64,000 bases of DNA from Lachnospiraceae bacterium C1.1 (GTDB taxonomy: Bacteria > Bacillota > Clostridia > Lachnospirales > Lachnospiraceae): contig JAUISW010000001.1 of the NCBI GenBank assembly GCA_030434875.1, forward strand, positions 1,561,501-1,625,500, read 5' to 3'. Positions 48,242 to 55,502 of the stretch are shown one piece after another. Within the stretch, counting starts at the first letter, position 1. Every line of letters starts with the position of its first letter. Position numbers and translations under genes: made by a program. The notes under the pieces are model-generated. The model saw nothing but the letters and a program-made list of their open reading frames with translations. It was not told the DNA's origin and did not search any database.

Positions 48242-48745
48242 TCAACAAAATGAACTAATGATATCAGGAAAATGAGCCATATCAAGCCTAAGATGCTTTG
48301 CACAATAATGCCTTTGAAAATCAAATTTCATAGCCAATGTTAATTTCCCCGATGCCCCTGTTAGCGACAGATGTGTTTCAATCAATATTTTTGTAGATTT
48401 TTTTGCACCTTCAGCTGCAAGTGCTTTTACTCCCTCCAATGTAAATCTCTCATATTTTTTAGACGTTAATTTTTCTCCGTCAGATATCTTAATTGCTCCG
48501 AGACATTCTTTTCCCAATGCGGCTAAAATAGTTATGTAGTCGTGCTCATCTGACTTAATCCAATCTGCAACAGCTCGCCTCGAAAATTCCTCCGGTAATA
48601 AACTTTCAAAAAAAGTTTTAGTGATTTCAGGAGAAAACTTCTCGTCTTGAAATGGTAATGAAATTGAAATAGGCATTCCCTCTTCTGAATTCATATATTC
48701 CTTATCATAAGTAAAATATGCATCCTTATAAGAATCTCCAAGTAT
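48242..48745 (-). pseudogene. HipA-like kinase toxin, truncated remnant
   Basis: The frame reads AYFTYDKEYMNSEEGMPISI, LPFQDEKFS, FFESLLPEEFSRR and ILAALGKECLGAI, which is the N-terminal subdomain of HipA serine/threonine kinases, then LSLTGASGKLTLAM, the start of the kinase core. It ends after about 165 codons, where HipA normally has over 400, so all catalytic residues are missing. The first part of the gene is also missing, because the frame opens directly after a stop within the hipB remnant. It is not a functional toxin. Confidence 0.78.
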
Positions 48746-48884
48746 TCAAGCCTAATATCTTCGCCAATTCAAATGCCTTACCTATTTCAATTGTACTCTT
48801 TCCGTTTTCCAGGTCAGATATAAAACTGATAGATAAGCCTGTAAATTCTGAAATATATTTTGTGTATACTTTACCAGTATTAAA
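48726..48884 (-). pseudogene. HipB-like antitoxin, N-terminally truncated remnant
   Basis: About 52 codons read YTKYISEFTGLSISFISDL, then ENGKSTIEIGKAFELAKILG and a stop, a Xre-type helix-turn-helix typical of HipB. The frame has no start codon because a TGA precedes it and a palindrome follows at 48893-48943. It overlaps the opened hipA frame, which indicates that a deletion joined the two genes. Confidence 0.72.
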
Positions 48885-48892
48885 TCAAAATA

Positions 48893-48943
48893 AGCCGTAC
48901 GACTCATTTTTTACACAATTATTGTATAATGAGTCATACGGCT
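48893..48943. repeat. Hairpin at the broken end of the hipB remnant
   Basis: AGCCGTACGACTCAT and ATGAGTCATACGGCT form a 15-bp stem with one mismatch around a 21-base loop. Its AGCCGTACG/CGTATGGCT core resembles the terminator at 43782-43812. Confidence 0.7.
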
Positions 48944-49031
48944 AAGTCGATATATTATTTGCTGGTTTACTAATTATTTAATCATAACTTGTTTGCGGCT
49001 CAAAATAAGCTCTAAACAACGTCCCCAGGTA

Positions 49032-49550
49032 TCAAAAATCATCATTTCTATCTTCGAAAAATACGATATATCCGTCAGCAAGCAGAGCAATTAAAGCGAT
49101 AATTGCAATTGGCATATCGCGCCCAGCTGTTTTGGGCTCCGGAGAATTTTTGAGAGAATCCACTGCTGCCATCTCGATACCCGTGTTTGACGTTTCTTCT
49201 GCCTGAATGACTTCTCCTGTATTTTCAGCAGTATTGCCAGTCATTTGAACAGTTGCTGCCTGAGCTGCAGCAGCCTTTTCCGCTGCCATTGTCCAACATT
49301 CAGCCGGAGGAAAACAGGTTACCGGCTCACCATTGTAAGCCACCTTTACTTCCTCTTCTTTTTTCTTTTTGCTGCTCTTACTTTTATGACTTCCAGAACC
49401 GCTCTTTACCGGTGTTATTGATACATTTACAGAAGTGACATCCACCCTTTCACTATCATCTGCAAAAAAACCACTCTCTGAAAATACCATCATCGCCATT
49501 GCTGCAAAACACGTTACTGCAAACAGTCTTATTCCTAGTCTCCACCTCAT
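49032..49550 (-). CDS. Hypothetical secreted or membrane protein, Lys-rich then Ala-rich
   Basis: A 172-residue protein I do not recognise. It has an N-terminal hydrophobic segment (IRLFAVTCFAAMAMMVF), a short Ser/Lys cluster (SGSHKSKSSKKKKEEE), a Cys-containing CFPPAECW, an Ala-rich stretch, and a C-terminal helix IAIIALIALLADGYIVFF followed by EDRNDDF. The hydrophobic C-terminus with a charged end recalls a cell-wall or membrane anchor without an LPxTG motif. The ATG at 49550 has AAAGGTGA upstream; the frame opens at 49637 without a site. Confidence 0.55.
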   Translation of the reverse strand: MRWRLGIRLFAVTCFAAMAMMVFSESGFFADDSERVDVTSVNVSITPVKSGSGSHKSKSSKKKKEEEVKVAYNGEPVTCFPPAECWTMAAEKAAAAQAATVQMTGNTAENTGEVIQAEETSNTGIEMAAVDSLKNSPEPKTAGRDMPIAIIALIALLADGYIVFFEDRNDDF

Positions 49551-49894
49551 GGCATTCACCTTTCTTAAACCCATCTCCATATTTACAGTAAAAAGACCTA
49601 TATCCGAGTCATTCTCAGACATAAGTCTTATAACCATAATGATAGGATTGTAATTTTCACTAATTCCCTGTTATATAAAACTATACCCCTGAATAAATGA
49701 CCAGATAAAATTAATTCCCCAAATTTAATTCTACAGTGTTTATATCGGTGCACGTCAGGAATAATTCAAGTAAATTGCGTGTATAAAATGCCGTTCAAAT
49801 GCTAAATATAGCCTTTCCTTCACTTCTGAATAAACAAATTCAGGGACGGAGTATGCAGATTTTGACCCACATACTCCGTCCCCGGGGGTCATAA
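49551..49894. other. AT-rich intergenic region with REP-like copy C
   Basis: No gene was found. The region holds the leader of the hypothetical gene at 49032-49550, an AT-rich stretch, and the palindrome at 49843-49891 that may end transcription of the gene at 49895-50842. Confidence 0.5.
49843..49891 (-). repeat. REP-like palindrome family, copy C
   Basis: On the minus strand TGACCCCCGGGGACGGAG then TATGTGGGTCA (49891-49863) is identical to copy B over 29 bases, followed after a loop by the inverted CATACTCCGTCCC, so it folds as a 13-bp stem. Confidence 0.88.
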
Positions 49895-50842
49895 TTATTC
49901 TTTTGCCAAAAAACTGATCACTTTTTTCTGGAAGATTTGATAATAAGGCTTTTCAATCATCATCACATGCGAAGCACCTTCTATCAGTTCAACAGAGGAA
50001 CCTTCCGGGAGCAGTTCCTTAGACGATGCGATCTTTTCAAGATTCAGATAAGGATCATTATCTCCATATATGATCATTGTTGGATTGCTTAATTTTGTCA
50101 GATCTATCAATTCCTCACTTTCAGGAACCAGCAGATCTTTTCGCCCGCCATTCGGACTGTATTCGCCATCATAATGCCAGCAGTTTGAACAATAAATATC
50201 TATTATATTTTTTTCAGCGATCGAATAATCATATGATCCGTCTTCTTTCATCTGAAAATCACTGGCCGCATGTTCCCATGTGTTATGATGAAACGCTTCC
50301 GTAACTTCGCTCTCGCCGAGGCCGGAAAGAATCGGTGCATAGAGAATTATCTTCCGGATATAGTCAGGATGGGCTGCAGCAAACTTACTGGTCGTAACAG
50401 TGCCCCAGCTCCATCCGAGTATATCTATTTTTTCATGACCTGTTTTCTGAACTATAGTTTCAACTGCAGCATTAATATCCTCTGCAGCATACTCAGAATC
50501 AGGCATAAATCCGTCCTCTACCTGCTCTGACTGTCCAAAACCTGCTATATCAAGCCGCCAGACATTATAACCTTCCCTTGCCAAAGCACGTACAAAACTA
50601 TAATCCTTATAGTCAGTGTCAAATTCATTTGAGGAATATGTAACACCATGAATAAGCAAAATGTCCTTCTGAGGATCCTCACCCTCTACAGAAATGCTAT
50701 CCAGATGCAGATCTACTCCATTCCTTTCAAGCGCAGTTTCAGAATATTCATATCTTATTTCTTTACTTTCATCTGTATTGCAGCCGGTCAGACTGCATGC
50801 AGTAAATAAAATACAAATAAAAATACTTATTATCCGCTTCAT
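49895..50842 (-). CDS. Lipoprotein alpha/beta hydrolase
   Basis: An extracytoplasmic, lipid-anchored hydrolase of 315 residues. The lipobox is LTGC at about residues 18-21. The alpha/beta-hydrolase triad is visible: Ser in GWSWGT near 145, Asp in YGDNDPYLN near 255 and His in GASHVMMIE near 290; the oxyanion loop is ILLIHGVTYSS. A cap domain is likely between. The substrate is unknown. It lies 32 bp downstream of the 50875-51927 gene and may belong to the operon that starts with the ExbB-like gene. Confidence 0.85.
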   Translation of the reverse strand: MKRIISIFICILFTACSLTGCNTDESKEIRYEYSETALERNGVDLHLDSISVEGEDPQKDILLIHGVTYSSNEFDTDYKDYSFVRALAREGYNVWRLDIAGFGQSEQVEDGFMPDSEYAAEDINAAVETIVQKTGHEKIDILGWSWGTVTTSKFAAAHPDYIRKIILYAPILSGLGESEVTEAFHHNTWEHAASDFQMKEDGSYDYSIAEKNIIDIYCSNCWHYDGEYSPNGGRKDLLVPESEELIDLTKLSNPTMIIYGDNDPYLNLEKIASSKELLPEGSSVELIEGASHVMMIEKPYYQIFQKKVISFLAKE

Positions 50843-50874
50843 TCATTTAACCCCGACTTTCAATCATTTTTAGA

Positions 50875-51927
50875 TCACTCTGTAATGTCGATAGAATTTC
50901 CCAGGATATCTTCTCCCTTTCCCGTTGTGCGGTCAACATTATACCAGTCCCAGGTTGCTGTATGAGCCTCATCCTCGTTGGTAACATTTTCGTACAAATG
51001 AATGAGGACCATATTTCCATCTGATGAATCTATTGCAACTGAAGGCGGTTTTACTCCGTTCTTCTTGGTATAATATGCTTCTGCCATTTTAATGAGCTCT
51101 GCATCAGAATAACCGTCTTCAGAAGACTCCGATATTTCAACTTCTCCAGAGGAATTTGATGAACCTTCTGTCTTCATGTCCGTTATATAAAATCCATAGG
51201 GCTTTGATGCATCTGCTTTGCAGGAATATATCATATTCATCTGGGATCCGTTGATACGCATCTGATCAACATCAGACCATTCATAATACTCAACCTCAAC
51301 TGTAAAGCTTCCGTCAGCTTCTTCTTTGACAGATGTTATATCATATTTAGGATATGATTCTCCCCAGTCTCCCATAGTCATGCCGAAATAATTCTCATCC
51401 AGCCGCATGGTCATGTAATTACTTTCATCATATCCGTCCAGATCATATTTCTTCCCAAAGAGCTTCTCCATAGTTTCATTCACATCCTCTATGGGGATCA
51501 TCAGTGCTGTTCCATCCTCTGTATATTGATATTTATCATAATCATGCCCTGTATAACATACTGCGATGGGAATAGCTATGCTTTCATTAAGCCCTGAAAC
51601 AGGCTCTCCAATCTCTATCATCTGAAGCCCGCTCCAGTCTATGAAGCGATCAAGGCATCCTCTTATATCATCTTCCGTCGGAAGATCTGCAGGTGCCGCA
51701 TCAGCAATTTCCTCAGTTGATGAAGCTTCATTATCTTTCTCCGCAAATTCAGTTGAAGACGTTTCTATCTCCACAGTTTCCTCAATCTCTGAACTTTCCT
51801 CAGATATGACTGCTTCAGTACTGATTGCTGTAGATATTTCGTTTTCGGCAACATTATTTTCCTTCTTTGACAAAAAAGTCCTTACAGCAATAAAGCAGAT
51901 TATAGCCATGACCAGCATTCCGATCAT
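50875..51927 (-). CDS. Membrane-anchored extracytoplasmic protein of unknown function
   Basis: A 350-residue protein with one N-terminal transmembrane helix (MLVMAIICFIAVRTFL), a low-complexity Glu/Ser/Thr-rich linker over about residues 22-85, and a folded C-terminal part with no motif I know (DDIRGCLDRFIDWSGLQMIE; TGKGEDILGNSIDITE at the end). The frame is open upstream to a GGAG site at about 52004 with no ATG, and the extra residues would lengthen the hydrophobic helix, so a rare start codon is possible. It lies 118 bp after the gene at 52046-53047. Confidence 0.6.
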   Translation of the reverse strand: MIGMLVMAIICFIAVRTFLSKKENNVAENEISTAISTEAVISEESSEIEETVEIETSSTEFAEKDNEASSTEEIADAAPADLPTEDDIRGCLDRFIDWSGLQMIEIGEPVSGLNESIAIPIAVCYTGHDYDKYQYTEDGTALMIPIEDVNETMEKLFGKKYDLDGYDESNYMTMRLDENYFGMTMGDWGESYPKYDITSVKEEADGSFTVEVEYYEWSDVDQMRINGSQMNMIYSCKADASKPYGFYITDMKTEGSSNSSGEVEISESSEDGYSDAELIKMAEAYYTKKNGVKPPSVAIDSSDGNMVLIHLYENVTNEDEAHTATWDWYNVDRTTGKGEDILGNSIDITE

Positions 51928-52045
51928 GCTCTCGACAATAATAACTGCAGAAACTACAGCTGCAATTTTCTTTGCCAGACAATTCTTAAAGATAACTCTC
52001 CCCTGCTCCTTTTAATTAATAAAATAATATTTATATCATATAAAA

Positions 52046-53047
52046 TTATGATATCGTTCTTAAGACCATCATAACGTCTTCGTTAAATCTTCTATGCTCT
52101 TCATATAGATAGATATACATAAGAATTTCTTCATCTTTTTCCTGAAATATAACTTCCACCCTGTAGCTGTCTCCGGCAGGCTCCTTAGTGAAAGTATCCT
52201 TATAATATTTATATTCAGTCCCATAATAGGTCTTTATCTTTTTTGCCGGAAATTTATTTATCGTACTGTCTGTTTTCTTAAATATATCCTTTAATATTGC
52301 CTTTTCTATAAGCTCATTCTCATCCACGTCATCTTTATCGGCAACAATCGACTCCTTATCAATGCAGCATATAAAAAAGCTTTCTGCATAGGCTTCTTTT
52401 TTCCCGAGTTCATTTAGCTTATATTGATATCCAGGGATCTTACTTATTCCTTCTTTTTTGATATCCTTTTCTACCGCCTTCCATTCAGTTGGAATATAAA
52501 AGCTTATGTCATTATTTTTGCCTGTTCCCCGGATAAGTGCTTTTTCCTTATCAAAAACTTTTCCATCTATTGTAGTTAAAAGACTACTCTTAAGCTGATT
52601 GTTTCCGGAAGTTTCTAATTTATCCATATCCAGATTGATATTTCCAAAGAAATCTATCGTCAGCCTGCCATATACCTTCACGGAATCATTTTCATTTATT
52701 TTACTTATCTCTTCTATCAAGGCTTTATCAGCAGTTTTACAGTTTATATTCTTTTTTCCTGATTTTTTTCCAATAACAAATTTTTTATTATCATCTGATT
52801 TTGATATGACCGTTCCATATAATAAAAGATAATTATTACTGTAATTTTTTTCCGCCGTTTTTGAACTGTCTTCGAATGCCTTTACGACTACATCTGCACT
52901 CTCATTCTGATATACAATAGTTTTCTCCGTATCCAGATCCACAGTCACTTTGTCGAAAAAAAATCCTGAAACCGTAAAATACAGCAAAATGAAGAATATA
53001 GATATAAATATTTTATTATTAACTTTTATAGTTTTAATTTCCCTCAT
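52046..53047 (-). CDS. Membrane-anchored protein with OB-fold-like domain
   Basis: A 333-residue protein with an N-terminal transmembrane helix (IFISIFFILLYFTVSGFFF) and an extracytoplasmic part. Residues about 70-145 (LLLYGTVISKSDDNKKF ... VKVYGRLTIDFFGNINLD) have the strand pattern of tRNA_anti-like OB-fold domains. The C-terminal third is unassigned. The ATG at 53047 lies inside the end of the upstream gene (14-base overlap). It is the last of five overlapping or abutting genes starting with an ExbB-like protein, so it probably serves that membrane complex. The fold assignment is inference. Confidence 0.65.
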   Translation of the reverse strand: MREIKTIKVNNKIFISIFFILLYFTVSGFFFDKVTVDLDTEKTIVYQNESADVVVKAFEDSSKTAEKNYSNNYLLLYGTVISKSDDNKKFVIGKKSGKKNINCKTADKALIEEISKINENDSVKVYGRLTIDFFGNINLDMDKLETSGNNQLKSSLLTTIDGKVFDKEKALIRGTGKNNDISFYIPTEWKAVEKDIKKEGISKIPGYQYKLNELGKKEAYAESFFICCIDKESIVADKDDVDENELIEKAILKDIFKKTDSTINKFPAKKIKTYYGTEYKYYKDTFTKEPAGDSYRVEVIFQEKDEEILMYIYLYEEHRRFNEDVMMVLRTIS

Positions 53048-53504
53048 AATATTCAAATCCCATCGAATTACTGAGCTCTGTTAAAATTTCATCCACTGCT
53101 CTATAGACATGAGCCTCGGCATAGTCATCAAATATCCTTACCATTTCTTTACCTGAATAAAAAACCCTCAGTTTCTTTTCTATTTCTTTCTTACTGCACT
53201 CTTCTCCGTTAACAAAGATCCTCTTTCCATTGATCCTTATCTTTATGGTTTCGGAATTGACCGTATTACTGCTGACGGCACTATTATTATTTTTCGTGCT
53301 TTCACTGTCATTTTCATCTTCTATTTCATTTTCATTTGCAGCGAGGTCATCGCTTCCCCATTCGGCAGCATCTATCGCTTTATCCAGATCCAGCAGATCT
53401 TTATTTAAGAGCTCTACAGATTTTTTTCCCCAGCCTATCGCAGAAACGGCAAACAAAAAGAGAAAAGATATAATTATTAATTTTTTATTTTTAATCCGCT
53501 TCAT
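53034..53504 (-). CDS. Single-pass protein with ExbD/TolR-like extracytoplasmic domain
   Basis: A 156-residue protein: basic N-terminus, one helix (LIIISFLFLFAVSAIGW), an acidic low-complexity linker over about residues 40-75, and a C-terminal alpha/beta domain. That domain reads IKIRINGKRIFVNGEEC, KKEIEKKLRVFYSG and then YRAVDEILTELSNSMGFEYY, which matches the strand-strand-helix-strand-helix pattern of ExbD/TolR periplasmic domains. The membrane Asp of ExbD is absent. It overlaps its upstream neighbour by 14 bp. Assignment rests on pattern only. Confidence 0.6.
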   Translation of the reverse strand: MKRIKNKKLIIISFLFLFAVSAIGWGKKSVELLNKDLLDLDKAIDAAEWGSDDLAANENEIEDENDSESTKNNNSAVSSNTVNSETIKIRINGKRIFVNGEECSKKEIEKKLRVFYSGKEMVRIFDDYAEAHVYRAVDEILTELSNSMGFEYYEGN

Positions 53505-54096
53505 AATCAATCTCTCTCTCGTTTAAGATATTCATTACCTCAAGGTAAGCTGCAGATGACGCATATTCATCCAGAAGCTGAAACTTAGAATTTTCATCTA
53601 TCTCACTCTGCTTTTGAAGATTTCCTATATATTCCCTGAAAGTATCAACATCTCCTATAGGCTCGTTCCGATAAATAACTTCATTTCCTCTGACAACTAT
53701 TCCATAATATACAACTCCGGAATCTGAAATATAATCGCCGTTTTCATCTAATTTCTGTGACAGATTCTCCTGAGCTCCATCAGAATCTTCGGCATTAGTT
53801 TCATCCTTAAATGTCAGCAGATTATTAAAACCTCTCGAGCCATATTTCATATAATAGCCTGTGAAAAATATCAGAGTACCTGCGATAAACAATATTCCTA
53901 AGCTTCTCCAGTATCTTTTTATACGGCTTCTTAAATAAGCCTGCCCCGAAGGTGACAGATAATGCGTATAATCATCTCTTCTTTTTATTACGACCTGATA
54001 ATCTTCATATAATGGCTGAAACAGTATCGCCAGGCATCCCAATATTGAGACAAAGATCATAAGGCCTCCAACAACCATTAACAAAATTGCCAGCAT
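53491..54096 (-). CDS. Two-helix protein with ExbD-like extracytoplasmic domain
   Basis: A 201-residue protein with helices at about residues 4-26 (LLMVVGGLMIFVSILGCLAI) and 66-84 (LGILFIAGTLIFFTGYYM) separated by a basic cytoplasmic loop, then an acidic linker and a C-terminal domain: VVYYGIVVRGNEVIYRNEP, DVDTFREYIGNL, AAYLEVMNILNEREIDYE. The last part resembles the ExbD/TolR domain, including the helix before the final strand. It is three bases after the ExbD-like gene and overlaps the next gene. The function is unknown outside the operon. Confidence 0.6.
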   Translation of the reverse strand: MLAILLMVVGGLMIFVSILGCLAILFQPLYEDYQVVIKRRDDYTHYLSPSGQAYLRSRIKRYWRSLGILFIAGTLIFFTGYYMKYGSRGFNNLLTFKDETNAEDSDGAQENLSQKLDENGDYISDSGVVYYGIVVRGNEVIYRNEPIGDVDTFREYIGNLQKQSEIDENSKFQLLDEYASSAAYLEVMNILNEREIDYEAD

Positions 54097-54099
54097 ATT

Positions 54100-54624
54100 T
54101 TAATCCTTCTTTTTAACATTGTCGTATTCGATAGTTAATTCAGTAAAAATCTGTTTAATGGCCTTTTCATCACGATAAAGGATATCTTCATCGTTTTCAT
54201 TTAATGAAAGCACGATGGTTTTCGTACTGTTTGCCTTGATGTAATCTTCTATAAAATTCCTAAGGTCTTTATATCCGTCAGTATATGTTCCCTCCAGATC
54301 TTTGATCTCCGGGATAGTAACAGTTTCATCTGAACATAAAAGATTAATATGTCTCGTAGTGAGATTTTCTTCAAACTGTGAGTTCACTGCGATAAAAACT
54401 ACATAATCAGATAAATTTTTATGGGAATCAGACAGATCATTGTATATTTCCGCTGCTGCATTCGCACTCAACTCGGCTCTTTTTGCATCCTTTTCAGCCT
54501 GCTCTGTTTTCTTCCCGCTGGTCTGAAGCTGACAAATAAGAACCAGTAATACAATAAAAACAACATCAAGAAGAGATGTAAGATCTATTATAATATTATT
54601 TTTATTTCCCCTTCGCCTTTTCAT
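54100..54624 (-). CDS. ExbD/TolR-family protein
   Basis: A 174-residue protein with the ExbD layout: positively charged MKRRRGNKNN, a transmembrane helix IIIDLTSLLDVVFIVLLVLI in which Asp20 corresponds to the proton-carrying aspartate of ExbD, TolR and MotB, a coiled-coil-like stretch (AEKDAKRAELSANAAAEIYN) and a C-terminal extracytoplasmic domain with KTIVLSLNENDED and AIKQIFTELTIEYD. GGGGG precedes the ATG. It lies 26 bp after the ExbB-like gene, which would supply the channel pentamer. This is the most confident ExbD-type call of the operon. Confidence 0.82.
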   Translation of the reverse strand: MKRRRGNKNNIIIDLTSLLDVVFIVLLVLICQLQTSGKKTEQAEKDAKRAELSANAAAEIYNDLSDSHKNLSDYVVFIAVNSQFEENLTTRHINLLCSDETVTIPEIKDLEGTYTDGYKDLRNFIEDYIKANSTKTIVLSLNENDEDILYRDEKAIKQIFTELTIEYDNVKKKD

Positions 54625-54650
54625 TTAGTCCCCCTGCCAAAAAATATAGT

Positions 54651-55190
54651 TTATTCCGATATGTTTCCAAGTCTGACAGCGTTATCAATTTTTTTCTCAT
54701 AATCATCCAGTATGATCTCTGTATCATTGATGATCCTTGATGAAAAGGCTGCATCTAAAAATTTTAATATTATTGCAGCGATGAGTCCCCAAAAAGTAGA
54801 GCCCAATGCCCCATTCAATGAATCAACCATTCCCTCTACTCCCTGACTTCCAAGCTGCGCCATAAGACCTGATACCGTTCCTAATATTCCAAGCAGCGGA
54901 AATACAGGAATGAGCTGTGCGTAAGCTTCATGCCATGAACAGGTTTTATAAAACTCGGTCTGAAGTTCTCTGATAGTATCGGGAGTTACTTTTTCATCAA
55001 CAGATTGGTCTTCGATTTCTTTTGTATTTTTATTAAGATATGTTCTTGTGTTTTTCCAGCTCATTACACTTTTGATCTCTGTATAATGATTTTTTAACGA
55101 AATATAGTTTCTGAAGAATAAGCCAAGCAGAATTACCCCTGCCACAACGATAACTACAGTTATGATATTAGCTAAAGCCCCAATGATCAT
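54651..55190 (-). CDS. MotA/TolQ/ExbB-family proton channel protein
   Basis: A 179-residue three-helix protein: helix 1 at about residues 8-26, a cytoplasmic region to about 88, helix 2 with PVFPLLGILGTVSGLMAQL and helix 3 with ALGSTFWGLIAAIILKFL, then a short cytoplasmic tail. The channel-lining Thr residues of ExbB (Thr105 and Thr132 here) and the conserved GTVSGL motif are present. No long cytoplasmic tail like that of ZorA is seen. It starts the five-gene operon. In a bacterium without an outer membrane the driven process is unknown. Confidence 0.85.
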   Translation of the reverse strand: MIIGALANIITVVIVVAGVILLGLFFRNYISLKNHYTEIKSVMSWKNTRTYLNKNTKEIEDQSVDEKVTPDTIRELQTEFYKTCSWHEAYAQLIPVFPLLGILGTVSGLMAQLGSQGVEGMVDSLNGALGSTFWGLIAAIILKFLDAAFSSRIINDTEIILDDYEKKIDNAVRLGNISE

Positions 55191-55502
55191 CTCGAGAAAT
55201 CCCCCTTTTCTACTAAAATACTAAGTAGCACAATTTAATTTTACCCTAAAAATATGCTCATTTTTGCATTTTATTACATACTTTACAAAATAAAAAAAGC
55301 AAAACAAAAAGGCTTCAAAGCCGCGTATTTACAGGTTTTGAACCTTGCGTCAACCGCAGTGATGCCTGACACTGTTATTTTATTTGTTCCTTTGCAAGGC
55401 TTGCGCCGTGCGCCACCATGTCTATGAGTCCTACGCATTGCAAATCCGGTACAGCAAACGGGCAAAAGTATAAATACTTTTGCCCGTTTGCTATATTTTT
55501 CA
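55191..55502. other. Structured intergenic region
   Basis: No gene is supported. On the minus strand there is GGCGCAAGCC, GCAAGCCTTGC and GGCTTTGAAGCC followed by T-rich sequence, and at 55453-55492 a perfect 18-bp hairpin. The region 55283-55465 has an open frame on the minus strand, but its content looks like translated repeat sequence. Confidence 0.5.
55453..55492. terminator. Perfect 18-bp hairpin next to the nucleosidase gene
   Basis: AGCAAACGGGCAAAAGTA pairs perfectly with its complement across a four-base loop. A T-run follows only on the plus strand, so it is a terminator for plus-strand transcripts or a generic structured end for the minus-strand nucleosidase gene that stops ten bases before it. 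Confidence 0.6.

Noticed and set aside
48242..48694. Functional HipA toxin
   Set aside because: The kinase core is missing and the partner antitoxin has no start codon, so the module cannot work.
52033..52054. AT-rich hairpin ATATCAT/ATGATAT at the end of the 52046 gene as a terminator
   Set aside because: The stem is only seven A/T-rich pairs and overlaps the stop codon; too weak to call.
54651..55190. Zorya-type anti-phage system
   Set aside because: ZorA has a long cytoplasmic tail and ZorB a peptidoglycan-binding domain, and ZorC/ZorD or ZorE are required; none is present here. Only the motor family is shared.
55283..55465. 60-codon minus-strand ORF
   Set aside because: It is made of hairpin and repeat sequence, has an unnatural Arg/Cys-rich composition and no ribosome site.
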